Source of the DNA: Pseudolysobacter sp964466115
GTDB taxonomy: Bacteria; Pseudomonadota; Gammaproteobacteria; Xanthomonadales; Rhodanobacteraceae
DNA length: 64,000 nt
Assembly (NCBI GenBank): GCA_964466115.1
Contig: CAYXMH010000006.1
Span: 57,939 to 121,938, forward strand
Direction: 5' to 3'
Shown here: positions 1-8,296 of the stretch, piece after piece
Position numbering within the stretch: the first letter of the stretch is position 1
Layout: every line of letters starts with the position of its first letter
The notes under the pieces: model-generated
Seen by the model: only the letters and a program-made list of their open reading frames with translations
Told to the model about the DNA's origin: nothing
The model's database searches: none
Program-made: the position numbers and the translations under genes

Positions 1-1
1 G

Positions 2-172
2 GTGCGGGTGACAAACGATGGCTACGGCGCTGTGTTCGGCTTCGGGAACATCAATTTGTACCTCAAGGACACCGGCAGGGCCGCATACCATCCCGGAGAC
101 GGCCGTGGCAGGGAAGGTGTCTGGCAACAACACATCGGACTTGGGCATCGGTTGCACCGTGGGACAATGTAA
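2..172 (+). CDS. possible 3' end of a gene cut by the window edge
   Basis: The second forward frame is open from the window edge to a TAA at 170-172 and would encode the last 56 residues of a protein that starts outside. The stretch is rich in Gly, Asn, Asp, Tyr and His and has no motif I recognise. The other forward frames contain stops or lack any protein-like composition. The assignment rests only on the open frame and the reasonable residue mix, so it could be non-coding. It would converge on the cytochrome gene at 252-779, whose terminator hairpin lies just downstream. Confidence 0.3.
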   Translation: MRVTNDGYGAVFGFGNINLYLKDTGRAAYHPGDGRGREGVWQQHIGLGHRLHRGTM

Positions 173-194
173 AGCTGGCGAATGATTCTTGGCG

Positions 195-223
195 TAAAAA
201 ACAACGCCGCCCTGCGGCGGCGT
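195..223 (-). terminator. Rho-independent terminator of the cytochrome c gene
   Basis: Positions 204-223 form a perfect 8-bp stem (ACGCCGCC / GGCGGCGT) with a CTGC loop. Read on the minus strand the stem is followed by TTGTTTTTTA. This is the classical hairpin plus U-tract, and it sits just after the minus-strand cytochrome gene ending at 252. Confidence 0.8.
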
Positions 224-251
224 ATGCGTGGGAAACCCCTGCAAATGGCGC

Positions 252-779
252 TTATTTCACCTGCGCCACCATCCATTCAACGGTGGCTTTCACTTGCGCA
301 TCGGTCAATGCCAGATTACCGCCCCGTGCCGGCATGGATCCGGATTTGCCGGTGTATCCGGCAATAGCGTGTTGCAGCAAGGTATCCATTCCTTGGGCAA
401 CGCGTGGCGCCCACAGGGCTTTTTCAAGCTTAGGCGCACCGCCCGCCCCACTTAAATGGCAGGCTTGGCATAAATTGCCAAAAATCGTCTTACCGTCCAA
501 GGTGCCACCATAAGCGACCTGTGCCGCCGCCGCTTTTTTTGCTGCCTCTTGCGCCGCAACGATGGCGGCCCGGCCGGTATCTCCCGCATAAACGGCCCCC
601 ACCGGGGCAATTCGCGCTTCTAATTGCTGCGCTTGCTCCGGGTTGGTCGGTGGCGGGTGTTTGGCATAAAGAACCAATGCCAATCCAATCAAACCGACCG
701 TAATCAGCATTAAAACACCGATCACCATCGAGAAATGTTTAAGGAACACCAGGTCGGTTTTGGTTACAGGATTAGTCAC
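252..779 (-). CDS. membrane-anchored cytochrome c5-family protein
   Basis: This 175-residue protein is a small monohaem c-type cytochrome held to the inner membrane with its haem domain in the periplasm, so it probably shuttles electrons in respiration. One N-terminal membrane segment spans about residues 17-39. An Ala/Gln-rich linker follows, then a C-terminal haem domain with the motif CQACH at 104-108 and the likely sixth ligand Met149 in GSMPARGG. Those features match the cytochrome c5/class I family. It stands alone, with its own terminator. The exact redox partner cannot be read from the sequence; an aa3 oxidase cluster lies about 35 kb away. Confidence 0.88.
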   Translation of the reverse strand: MTNPVTKTDLVFLKHFSMVIGVLMLITVGLIGLALVLYAKHPPPTNPEQAQQLEARIAPVGAVYAGDTGRAAIVAAQEAAKKAAAAQVAYGGTLDGKTIFGNLCQACHLSGAGGAPKLEKALWAPRVAQGMDTLLQHAIAGYTGKSGSMPARGGNLALTDAQVKATVEWMVAQVK

Positions 780-939
780 AAAGACACCTTAAGGGTTGAA
801 TCTGGGTCATGCAATCGGATAAAGGCAGCCTGTAAGTATAGCGACCTTGGGACAGGTGCGGAAGCAGGGAAAACAGCGCCAAGACAATGGCGCAGTGGGG
901 AGGTGTTGACGGCAAAAAATACCAAAGGTCTGGGCTTCA

Positions 940-965
940 AGGAGGAAGTTGGCCAACTTCCTCCT
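940..965. repeat. perfect 26-bp palindrome between two genes
   Basis: Both arms of 13 bases (AGGAGGAAGTTGG and its complement) match without a mismatch and without a loop. It lies 39 bases beyond the stop of the minus-strand DUF4142 gene. It may act as a transcription terminator hairpin, though no clear U-tract follows on either strand, or as a binding site for a dimeric protein. Confidence 0.6.
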
Positions 966-1004
966 GAGAAAAAGCGAAAGCCGCGCCAAACCACATCACT
1001 TTGG

Positions 1005-1523
1005 CTAGGAGTTCGGAACCAATCCCTGCGCCATTTCAAGGTGTTTCTTAAGAGCCGGCAAGGTGGTAGCGGCGAAATTCCGCAGGTCCGAATCTGCGGC
1101 AGAGTTTTTGGCGTGTTCGAACAGCGCAATCATATCGGCATGATCTTTGCGCATCGCCGCAATGTACGCCACATCCAAATCTGCTCCGTGTTTTTGCTGC
1201 AATTGCGTCATCAGGTCGTGATGCATCGAATCCATCGCGATGGCCGTCGTAAAATGTTTTTTATTCGCCAGATCAACCAGATCTTTATTGTTTAATCTAT
1301 GGTCATCAATCATTTGCTTAGCGAATTCGCGCACCGCGGGCGTGGGGGATTCCTTCACCGCGATTTTACTGAGCTCAACTTCTGCCAAACCACCCGCTCC
1401 CGCCTGTTGCACGAATGTGGCATCCGCTTCCGACGCGGATGCGGCCAGGCCCATACCCCCGGATTGCGCCGCTGCCAATAAGGGGAATGCCGCGGCGAGT
1501 AAATAAAAACAGTTTTTTTTCAT
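1005..1523 (-). CDS. DUF4142 family periplasmic protein
   Basis: The 172-residue product starts with a Sec signal peptide (MKKN, then a hydrophobic core ending near LLAAA at about 18). The rest is helical, with the family pattern DATFVQQAG...GLAEVELSKIA, AVREFAKQMIDDH and MRKDHADMIALFEHA. DUF4142 proteins are four-helix, ferritin-like periplasmic proteins of uncertain role, sometimes linked to stress responses. The length is normal for the family. It is transcribed alone, with a palindrome downstream at 940-965. Family assignment is secure from the motif pattern; function is not known. Confidence 0.85.
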   Translation of the reverse strand: MKKNCFYLLAAAFPLLAAAQSGGMGLAASASEADATFVQQAGAGGLAEVELSKIAVKESPTPAVREFAKQMIDDHRLNNKDLVDLANKKHFTTAIAMDSMHHDLMTQLQQKHGADLDVAYIAAMRKDHADMIALFEHAKNSAADSDLRNFAATTLPALKKHLEMAQGLVPNS

Positions 1524-1641
1524 GAGAATCTCCTAAACGGAATGAATTGCGCAGGAGAGCACGCAAGCGTTATGCCAAGGCACATCAAGACGCCATTATC
1601 GGTTTGATGCGGTCATTGCAGGGCGACTTCGTGCAAATTTT

Positions 1642-1666
1642 AAAAAACGCGCACTCATCCAGCGCG
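1642..1666 (-). terminator. probable terminator of the tRNA-Arg gene
   Basis: On the minus strand a 5-bp stem (CGCGC / GCGCG) with a 9-base loop is followed by TTTTTTAAAA. It lies about 40 bases beyond the tRNA 3' end. The stem is short, so confidence is moderate. Confidence 0.5.
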
Positions 1667-1707
1667 AAATGCACGACGATAACGCCGCACTTTAAGGATG
1701 TTGAAGA

Positions 1708-1784
1708 TGGCGCGCTCGGCGGGATTCGAACCCACGACCCCTGCCTTCGGAGGGCAGTACTCTATCCAGCTGAGCTACGAGCGC
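1708..1784 (-). tRNA. tRNA-Arg, anticodon CCG
   Basis: Reading the minus strand, the 77-base gene folds as a standard cloverleaf. The acceptor stem is GCGCTCG/CGAGCGC, the D arm contains AGCTCAGCTGGATAGAG, and the anticodon stem CTGCC/GGCAG encloses the loop CTCCGAA with anticodon CCG. The T arm contains GGTTCGAATCC, and discriminator G is followed by an encoded CCA. It closely resembles the enterobacterial tRNA-Arg that reads CGG codons. It is a single gene, not part of a visible tRNA cluster. Confidence 0.97.
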
Positions 1785-2034
1785 ATAATGAAGATTCTCG
1801 CACGGAACCCGCCTTGGCAGGACGTCCGTCGCGCTTGGGCCTCGCTCTCGCGCCGCGGATGGCGACCCTCGAGAACCGAAGCTACGAACACTTACCGCTA
1901 ATTTTGGCACGGATTCGGGTTGCTGGCGACCGCGGCGGCGGTACGGGGGAGGCTATCCACGCCAAGCGCAGTCTTCCGCTCGCATTCTTGCGCAATCGGT
2001 TCTGCAATGCCTGCGCTACCGTTACACTTAGACG

Positions 2035-3156
2035 ATGACCGATACTGTTCAGCCCCCGCGCCGACCGCGCACCTCTCGTGGCCCATCCGCTACGGCTAAA
2101 TCGCCGAGTGGGCCCGTTGCACGCAAACCAGCCGCTGCTGCTGCCAAACGCCCGGCGAATAAGCGCCCGCCTAAGCAAGCGGCGGTTCAATCCGGTGGCG
2201 GCGCCGCTGCGCCCAGTAACGCCAAGCGACCGCAACGCTTGGTGTCGGGAAGCCCCTTAAATCCATTGGTTGCGCTTAAACGCATTGACTGGGCGCGCGT
2301 GCGCGAGCGTGCCTGGCAATATGCGCTGCTGGCGCGAGTGGATAAGCCAATTGGCATGGCGCTATTGCTGTGGCCGACCTGGTGGGCGTTATGGCTGGCG
2401 GCTTCGGATTTCCCACCCTGGGGGAAATTGGTCATTTTCACGCTGGGCGTGTTTTTGATGCGCAGTGCCGGTTGCGTTATCAACGATTACGCCGATCGTA
2501 AGTTGGATCCGAACGTGGCGCGCACGCGAGAGCGACCAATAGCGACCGGTAAGGTGAAACCGCGGGAAGCGCTAAGCGTGTTCTTGGGTTTGATCACGGC
2601 GGCCTTTTTGCTGGTGTTGTTTACCAATCGATTGACGATTGAGTTGTCGTTAGTCGGGGCATTGCTCGCCGTTACTTACCCTTTTATGAAGCGTTATACG
2701 CACCTGCCGCAGGTGTATCTTGGCGCCACATTCGGCTGGTCGATTCCGATGGCGTTCGCGGCCGTTTCGGGTAAGCTGACGCAGTTAACTTGGCTTTTGT
2801 TCTTGGCCAATGTGCTGTGGACCACGATCTATGACACGCAATACGCGATGGTCGACCGGGATGACGATATTCGCATCGGCGCCAAGTCAACGGCGATTCT
2901 TTTTGGTGACGCCGACCGAGCCATTCTCGGCGTATTGATGGCGACATTCTTGTTCGCCATGGTGTTGGTTGGATCTCGAGCGGGCCTGCATTGGCCGTTT
3001 TTCGCAAGCGTGGCGATTGCGGGCGGCTTGTTTGTTTATCAGCAATGGCTGATACGTGGGCGTGAGCGCGACGCATGCTTCGCTGCGTTTCGCAACAATA
3101 ACTGGGTTGGATTGGTGTTATTCACCGGAATTGCCTTACATTACGCTCTTCAATAA
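2035..3156 (+). CDS. ubiA: 4-hydroxybenzoate octaprenyltransferase
   Basis: UbiA prenylates 4-hydroxybenzoate in the inner membrane, the first membrane step of ubiquinone synthesis. The two Asp-rich motifs that bind Mg-diphosphate are present: NDYADRKLD from Asn150 and YDTQYAMVDRDDD around Asp267. About eight or nine hydrophobic segments follow residue 90. The protein has 373 residues against roughly 290 in typical members. The excess is an N-terminal stretch of about 80 residues rich in Pro, Ala, Lys and Arg that looks disordered. No clear ribosome site precedes the ATG used, so translation may begin further downstream. The partner gene ubiC is not adjacent. Confidence 0.92.
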   Translation: MTDTVQPPRRPRTSRGPSATAKSPSGPVARKPAAAAAKRPANKRPPKQAAVQSGGGAAAPSNAKRPQRLVSGSPLNPLVALKRIDWARVRERAWQYALLARVDKPIGMALLLWPTWWALWLAASDFPPWGKLVIFTLGVFLMRSAGCVINDYADRKLDPNVARTRERPIATGKVKPREALSVFLGLITAAFLLVLFTNRLTIELSLVGALLAVTYPFMKRYTHLPQVYLGATFGWSIPMAFAAVSGKLTQLTWLLFLANVLWTTIYDTQYAMVDRDDDIRIGAKSTAILFGDADRAILGVLMATFLFAMVLVGSRAGLHWPFFASVAIAGGLFVYQQWLIRGRERDACFAAFRNNNWVGLVLFTGIALHYALQ

Positions 3157-3179
3157 ACCTCTTCCGACAATTGAAAACT

Positions 3180-3527
3180 ATGGGTACGTTGAGAATTTTC
3201 CTAAGCGTTTTTTTAACCTCCCTGCTTGCATATCCTGCGGTTTATGCGGCCGAGCCGCCTTCACCGGCGGGCGAAGAGTTTGTTTTTATCGGCACCGTTA
3301 CTGAGCTGGCCGCGTCGGCGTTGCCGAAATCCTCCACGCAGAATTGGCTGGTCTCAACGAAAGTCGAAGCGACGGATTCGGCTGAATTTATCGGGAAGAC
3401 GGTGCAGTTCCGTATTCATAGCCCGATCAAATCCGGCATCGTGGTCGGCCATCGGTATCGATTTTACACGACCAGAATCGACAACTTTTTTACCGTCGAT
3501 GAGCTCAAAATCGAACCGCAAAACTAG
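3180..3527 (+). CDS. small secreted protein of unknown function
   Basis: This is a 115-residue product with a clear Sec signal peptide (GTLRIFLSVFLTSLLAYPAVYA, cleavage near AYA/AE). The mature part, about 90 residues, is rich in beta-prone segments (FVFIGTVTEL, TVQFRIHSPI, HRYRFYTTRI), suggesting a small beta-barrel or OB-like fold. That fold guess is inference. A TTG at 3171 in the same frame is an alternative start. The gene starts 23 bases after ubiA and may be co-transcribed with it. It converges on comF. I do not recognise the family. Confidence 0.65.
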   Translation: MGTLRIFLSVFLTSLLAYPAVYAAEPPSPAGEEFVFIGTVTELAASALPKSSTQNWLVSTKVEATDSAEFIGKTVQFRIHSPIKSGIVVGHRYRFYTTRIDNFFTVDELKIEPQN

Positions 3528-3545
3528 CTTTGGCGACGCCCATCG

Positions 3546-4274
3546 TTAGCTTCGTGGCGCTGGCGCACGCGCCAACGCCCATACGTCCACCCGCGCCACA
3601 CCCGCTCGATGCAATGCGCGCGTGGCTTCGCGCAGTGTAGTTCCGGTAGTCATCACGTCGTCGACCAAGGCCACATGCGCCGGTATCGCCTTATTCGGTA
3701 CAACGGCAAATGCGCCGCGGACATTGTTCCGGCGCGCTTTTGCATCGAGTCCCGTCTGCGCGCAGGTCGCACGCGTGCGGATCAATAGAGTCGGGTCCAG
3801 CATCAGATCGAGTGCATGGGCCAATGGCCGGGCCAACTCCAAGGCTTGGTTATAGCCGCGCTCGCGCAAGCGCCCGTCATGCAATGGCACCGGAATCAAT
3901 AGATTGGGAATTTGCGGTTTTTCCACAAGCGCTCGGTCTACCATCAGCTGGCTCAAGACCTTTCCCGCGGCAAGCTGACGCGCGAACTTGAAGCGCGCGA
4001 CCAATTGATCCAATGGATAACCATAGCAAAACGGCGCCCATGCGGCCGTAAACGGGGGTGGTCGCCGCAAACAGACGCCGCACATCGTTTCCTCGCGTTG
4101 CAATGGCAAGGCGCAGCGCGGGCAACGTGGTTGGTTGCGCGTAACTTCCGCCGCGCAGGCGCTGCACAGATCACGCGTGTCCTTGGTGGTGGCTTTGCAC
4201 AACAGGCAATGCGCCGGCAATAATGCGAATTGCACGCGTCGTCCGAAGGCGTAAACCTTATTGCGCCAATTCAA
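3546..4274 (-). CDS. comF: ComF/GntX family phosphoribosyltransferase-like protein
   Basis: The 242-residue protein has an N-terminal double zinc-ribbon with Cys pairs at 23/26, 37/40, 51/54 and 65/68. A type I phosphoribosyltransferase domain follows, whose PRPP-binding motif VALVDDVMTTGTT lies at 201-213. ComF proteins take part in DNA uptake in competent bacteria, and the E. coli relative GntX sits beside bioH. The start is a TTG, chosen because AGGAGG lies 8 bases upstream of it. The gene is divergent from bioB. This arrangement is common in gammaproteobacteria and does not by itself imply a role in biotin synthesis. Confidence 0.9.
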   Translation of the reverse strand: MNWRNKVYAFGRRVQFALLPAHCLLCKATTKDTRDLCSACAAEVTRNQPRCPRCALPLQREETMCGVCLRRPPPFTAAWAPFCYGYPLDQLVARFKFARQLAAGKVLSQLMVDRALVEKPQIPNLLIPVPLHDGRLRERGYNQALELARPLAHALDLMLDPTLLIRTRATCAQTGLDAKARRNNVRGAFAVVPNKAIPAHVALVDDVMTTGTTLREATRALHRAGVARVDVWALARAPAPRS

Positions 4275-4282
4275 GTTGACAG

Positions 4283-4288
4283 CCTCCT
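4283..4288 (-). promoter_or_regulatory. ribosome binding site fixing the TTG start of comF
   Basis: The minus strand reads AGGAGG, a full Shine-Dalgarno match, 8 bases before TTG AAT TGG at 4274. No ATG or GTG is as well placed, so this site decides the start. Confidence 0.75.
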
Positions 4289-4335
4289 ATGGCCTGGCCA
4301 AACTCAGAGCACTTTAACCGAACACACATTCTGCT

Positions 4336-5373
4336 ATGTCTCTATCAAAACCCGTCATTCGACACGATTGGTCGCGCGAGGAAATCGGTGCGTTGTTTGA
4401 CCTGCCGTTTAACGAACTGCTCTTTCACGCGCACACGATGCATCGAACGCATCACGATCCGAATAGCGTACAAGTATCCACGTTATTGTCGATAAAAACC
4501 GGTGCTTGCCCAGAAGATTGTGCTTATTGCCCGCAAAGTGCGCGCTACGCTACCGGAGTGGTTGCGGAAAAACTGATGGGGTTGGAGGCCGTATTAGAAA
4601 AAGCAAAATTAGCAAAGGAGAGCGGAGCCACCCGTTTTTGTATGGGCGCCGCCTGGCGCGCGCCGAAGGATAAGGACCTGGAGCAGGTGGCGGCAATGGT
4701 TGATGGGGTGCGGGCGCTCGGCATGGAAACCTGTGCCACGCTTGGCATGCTGACCGAAACACAGGCGCAGCGGTTGAAGTCGGCGGGGTTGGATTATTAC
4801 AACCACAATCTCGACAGTGCGCCTGAATTTTACAATGAGATCATCCATACGCGCGATTATCAGGATCGCTTAGATACCTTAGAGCATGTGCGTCAAGCCG
4901 GTTTAAAGACCTGCTGTGGCGGCATTATTGGCATGGGTGAAACGCGCGCCCAGCGCGCCGGATTGTTGCAGGCCTTGGCGAATTTGCCCGAGCATCCGCA
5001 GTCGGTGCCGATCAACCATTTAGTGCAAGTGGAAGGTACACCGCTGCATGGCGCCGATGCGCTGGATCCGCTGGAGTTCGTCCGCACCATCGCCGTTGCG
5101 CGCTTAACAATGCCGCACGCCATGGTTCGACTTTCGGCCGGCCGATCGCAAATGAGCGATGAGTTACAAGCGTTGTGTTTTTTTGCAGGTGCCAATTCCA
5201 TTTTTTATGGCGAGAAGTTGTTGACCACCGGCAATCCTGATACCGAGCACGATCAACGCTTATTCGCGCGCCTTGGCATTCAGCCGATGCGGATCACGCA
5301 CACGTCGGATACGGTGCATGCGGATATTTGTGAAGAGCCAAGCGCTGATAAGGCAACCTCTGCGGCAGCCTGA
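4336..5373 (+). CDS. bioB: biotin synthase
   Basis: BioB is a radical SAM enzyme that inserts sulfur into dethiobiotin, the last step of biotin synthesis. The 345-residue sequence carries the radical SAM cluster motif as Cys58, Cys62 and Cys65 in GACPEDCAYCPQS. It also has conserved stretches such as TRFCMGAAWRAP, CATLGML, YYNHNLDS and TCCGGIIGMGE, and the RLSAGR region that holds the arginine ligand of the second cluster. The length matches the family. It opens the bioB-bioF-bioH-bioC run and is divergent from comF. The gap to bioF is 50 bases. No obvious BirA operator was found upstream. Confidence 0.98.
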   Translation: MSLSKPVIRHDWSREEIGALFDLPFNELLFHAHTMHRTHHDPNSVQVSTLLSIKTGACPEDCAYCPQSARYATGVVAEKLMGLEAVLEKAKLAKESGATRFCMGAAWRAPKDKDLEQVAAMVDGVRALGMETCATLGMLTETQAQRLKSAGLDYYNHNLDSAPEFYNEIIHTRDYQDRLDTLEHVRQAGLKTCCGGIIGMGETRAQRAGLLQALANLPEHPQSVPINHLVQVEGTPLHGADALDPLEFVRTIAVARLTMPHAMVRLSAGRSQMSDELQALCFFAGANSIFYGEKLLTTGNPDTEHDQRLFARLGIQPMRITHTSDTVHADICEEPSADKATSAAA

Positions 5374-5423
5374 TTTTCTCATCTTACGCGCGGTAAATGC
5401 TCTGGGAATGGTGTCATTAGATC

Positions 5424-6635
5424 ATGTCACGTCCATCAATCCTTGATCGCCTAGCCACCGCGCAACTGCAGCGAGCGAGAGCACAGTTGCGTCGTCGTTT
5501 GCGCGTGGTCGAGCGTGCCGATGGGCCACAGGTATGGATCAATGGCAAACCATTGATTTCATTTTGCAGCAACGATTATCTCGGGCTTGCCAATCATCCC
5601 GAAATCATCCGTGCCCTGAAGGCCGCGGCGGACACAGCGGGTGTTGGCAGCACCGCGGCGCATTTGATCTGCGGCCATCGATCCGAACACGCCGCGCTGG
5701 AGGAGGACCTGGCGCAATGGACCGGGCGCGAGCGCGCGCTGGTTTTTTCTACCGGTTATATGGCGAATCTCGGCGTGTTATCGACCTTATTGCAAACCGG
5801 CGATGTGTGCGTGCAAGACAAACTCAATCATGCCTCGTTGCTGGATGGGGCTAGGCTCTCAGGTGCGCAATTAAAACGCTATCCCCACGCCGACGTTGCC
5901 GCGGCGGCACGGCAGCTGGCCAGCCGGCCTGAGGCTTATGCCGTGCTCGCAACCGATGCCGTTTTCAGCATGGACGGTGATGCCGCGCCGCTGCCGCAAT
6001 TGGCAGCGTTATGTGCACAAGAAAAAACCACCCTGATGGTCGATGATGCGCACGGTTTAGGGGTGCTCGGTGAACAAGGCGCCGGCAGCCTCGCGTTAGC
6101 CGCTCTTAACGCAGATGCAGTACCGGTGTTGATGGCGACGTTTGGCAAAGCCTTAGGCACGTTTGGTGCGTTTGTGGCCGGCAACGCGGCACTGATCGAC
6201 GCCATATTGCAATCGGCGCGTTCGTACATTTACACCACCGCCATGCCGCCGGCGCTTGCAGCGGCGACAAGTACGGCCATAAGGCTGATACGCACGGAAT
6301 CCTGGCGACGCGAAAAATTGACAACGTTGATCGCGCGGTATCGTGCCGGTGCGCAACAACTGGGTTTGCCAGTCAACGATTCAAGCAGCGCAATCCAACC
6401 GTTGATCCTAAGCGAAACCGAAGCTGCAATCCACGCATCGCTGCAATTGGAACAAGAGGGGTTTTTGGTTGGTGCGATTCGTCCACCTACCGTACCGCAC
6501 GGCAGCGCCCGATTGCGCATTGCCCTTTCGGCGGCGCATGACGAGACTGACGTTGATCGATTGCTGAATGCGTTGGATAAAATCCAACGGCCGCAGTTAT
6601 CCCGGCCGCGTAAGGGATGCGTTGAATGTACATAG
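5424..6635 (+). CDS. bioF: 8-amino-7-oxononanoate synthase
   Basis: BioF is a PLP enzyme of the alpha-oxoamine synthase family that condenses pimeloyl-ACP or pimeloyl-CoA with alanine in the second stage of biotin synthesis. The 403-residue protein shows FCSNDYLGLANHPE, the GVGSTAAHLICG loop, MVDDAHGLGVLG with the cofactor-contacting Asp, and the PLP lysine Lys242 in TFGKALGTFG. Its last bases overlap the start of bioH by 10, which indicates translational coupling. The C-terminal tail after about residue 385 is basic and a little longer than usual. Confidence 0.97.
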   Translation: MSRPSILDRLATAQLQRARAQLRRRLRVVERADGPQVWINGKPLISFCSNDYLGLANHPEIIRALKAAADTAGVGSTAAHLICGHRSEHAALEEDLAQWTGRERALVFSTGYMANLGVLSTLLQTGDVCVQDKLNHASLLDGARLSGAQLKRYPHADVAAAARQLASRPEAYAVLATDAVFSMDGDAAPLPQLAALCAQEKTTLMVDDAHGLGVLGEQGAGSLALAALNADAVPVLMATFGKALGTFGAFVAGNAALIDAILQSARSYIYTTAMPPALAAATSTAIRLIRTESWRREKLTTLIARYRAGAQQLGLPVNDSSSAIQPLILSETEAAIHASLQLEQEGFLVGAIRPPTVPHGSARLRIALSAAHDETDVDRLLNALDKIQRPQLSRPRKGCVECT

Positions 6636-7393
6636 AAACGCAAGGTGATGGCCCCGATTTGGTATTAATCCATGGTTGGGCCATGCACAGCGGTATCTTT
6701 GCGCCGTTAAGCCGGCATCTTAAAAGCCGGTTTCGAATTCATCTGGTCGATTTACCGGGGCATGGTTACAGTCGCAATAGCACCGAACCATTTTCACTGG
6801 TGGCTTGCGCGAATGAGATCGCTGCCGCGGTGCCAGCGGCGATCTGGATCGGTTGGTCTCTCGGCGGTTTGGTGTGCTTAGAGGCTGCCCAGAACAAACC
6901 TAAGCAAGTGCAAGGCTTAGTATTGCTTGCGGCGAGCCCGCGTTTTGTCATTGGTCCGGATTGGCCGCACGGCGTGGCGCACGACGTGTTTGCGCAATTC
7001 GGTTCGGATTTGCATCGCGATTATTACCAAACCATTGAGCGTTTTCTCGCATTGGAGGTACACGGTTGCGAAGACGCGCGGGCGCAGTTACGCGATTTGA
7101 AAGCGCAAGTATTTGCGCACGGGGAGCCTACACTGCAGGCCTTAGACGATGGATTGCGCGTGCTCGATCAGGCCGATTTTCGTCCCCACTTGGCCACGCT
7201 TAACCTGCCAAGTTTATGGATCGCGGGGCGACGCGATCGATTAATTCCACCTTACGCAATGCAATGGGCAGCACAACAAGGCTCCAGGGGCCGCTATCTT
7301 GAATTTTCGAGCGGGCATGCGCCCTTTATTCAGCACGCGCAAGCGGTGGCCGATGCGATCGGCGCTTTTGCGGATGGGGTATTGAATCGATGA
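6626..7393 (+). CDS. bioH: pimeloyl-ACP methyl ester carboxylesterase
   Basis: BioH hydrolyses the methyl ester of pimeloyl-ACP after the disguised fatty-acid cycles, releasing pimeloyl-ACP for BioF. The 255-residue alpha/beta hydrolase has the nucleophile Ser78 in GWSLGG, Asp204 in GRRDRL and His231 in SGHAPF, the expected catalytic triad. Length and motif spacing fit BioH. The gene overlaps bioF by 10 bases and bioC by 4 (ATGA). That operon position separates it from generic hydrolases of the same fold. Confidence 0.95.
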   Translation: MYIETQGDGPDLVLIHGWAMHSGIFAPLSRHLKSRFRIHLVDLPGHGYSRNSTEPFSLVACANEIAAAVPAAIWIGWSLGGLVCLEAAQNKPKQVQGLVLLAASPRFVIGPDWPHGVAHDVFAQFGSDLHRDYYQTIERFLALEVHGCEDARAQLRDLKAQVFAHGEPTLQALDDGLRVLDQADFRPHLATLNLPSLWIAGRRDRLIPPYAMQWAAQQGSRGRYLEFSSGHAPFIQHAQAVADAIGAFADGVLNR

Positions 7394-8262
7394 CGCCGGT
7401 TTTCGACCACGAGCAGATTCGCCGAGCGTTTGGCCGCGCGGCCGCAAGCTATGAAGCCCACGCGGTGTTGCAACGCGAGGTGGCCGCGCGGTTGCTGGAG
7501 CGTTTGGATTTATTAAAAACGCCGCCGGCGCGGTTGTTGGACGCCGGTTGCGGGCCCGGGCACACCGCGGCCTTATTGCGCAAGCGCTATCGGCATGCCG
7601 AGGTCATCGCATTGGATTTTGCATTGCCGATGTTAAAACAAGCGCGCCGGCATCGTGGCTGGTGGAAGCCTTACCACCGAGTGTGCGCCGATGTGGCTGC
7701 CTTGCCGCTTGCGGAGTGCAGCGTCGACTTGCTGTTTTGCAATTTGTGTTTGCAGTGGTGTGAGGATCTAACCCGGGTTTTCAATGAATTTCGCCGCGTG
7801 TTGCGTCCTGGAGGGTTATTGCTTATTTCCACTTTTGGACAAGACACTTTGCACGAATTGCGCAGCGCGTGGGCGAGCGTGGACGCCAAACCGCACATCA
7901 GCCCGTTTATCGACATTCAAGGAATCGGGAATGCGTTAATGGCGGCGGGGTTTCGCGATCCGGTGCTCGATACCGAACATTTCACCCTCACCTATCCCGA
8001 CGCACAAAACCTGATGCAGGATTTGAAGGCGATCGGCGCCAACAATGCGAATGCGGCGCGCAGCCGTGGTTTAACCGGCAAGTCGCGACTGCAACAGGTG
8101 TATGACGCATACGAATACTGGCGTCACGAGGGTCGATTGCCGGCCACGTATGAAGTGATTTACGCGCACGCGTTTGCGCCTGAGCCCGGTCAACCGCAAC
8201 GTTCAGACGATGGAGAGATTGCCAGTTTTCCGGTCGAGCACTTGCGTATAAGACAGCGTTAA
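7390..8262 (+). CDS. bioC: malonyl-ACP O-methyltransferase
   Basis: BioC methylates the free carboxyl of malonyl-ACP so that it enters fatty acid synthesis, the entry step to pimelate. The 290-residue protein has a class I SAM methyltransferase fold with motif I LLDAGCGPGH near residues 50-60 and the typical BioC segments LFCNLCLQWCEDL and LLISTFGQDTLHELR. It is the last gene of the run. bioA and bioD, needed between BioF and BioB, are not in this window. Confidence 0.95.
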   Translation: MTPVFDHEQIRRAFGRAAASYEAHAVLQREVAARLLERLDLLKTPPARLLDAGCGPGHTAALLRKRYRHAEVIALDFALPMLKQARRHRGWWKPYHRVCADVAALPLAECSVDLLFCNLCLQWCEDLTRVFNEFRRVLRPGGLLLISTFGQDTLHELRSAWASVDAKPHISPFIDIQGIGNALMAAGFRDPVLDTEHFTLTYPDAQNLMQDLKAIGANNANAARSRGLTGKSRLQQVYDAYEYWRHEGRLPATYEVIYAHAFAPEPGQPQRSDDGEIASFPVEHLRIRQR

Positions 8263-8296
8263 TGATCAGCAGGGTGTGCGTTGCGTTGAATTGCAA

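Noticed and set aside
1547..2038. A long plus-strand reading frame over the tRNA gene with a familiar-looking GFEPTT-type peptide, and a minus-strand frame at 1692-1910
   Set aside because: These are the well-known false proteins produced by translating tRNA genes on either strand; the cloverleaf explains the sequence.
4276..4304. TTGACA upstream of bioB as a -35 box
   Set aside because: The matching -10 position reads CAAACT, a poor match, and the hexamer overlaps the comF translation start region.
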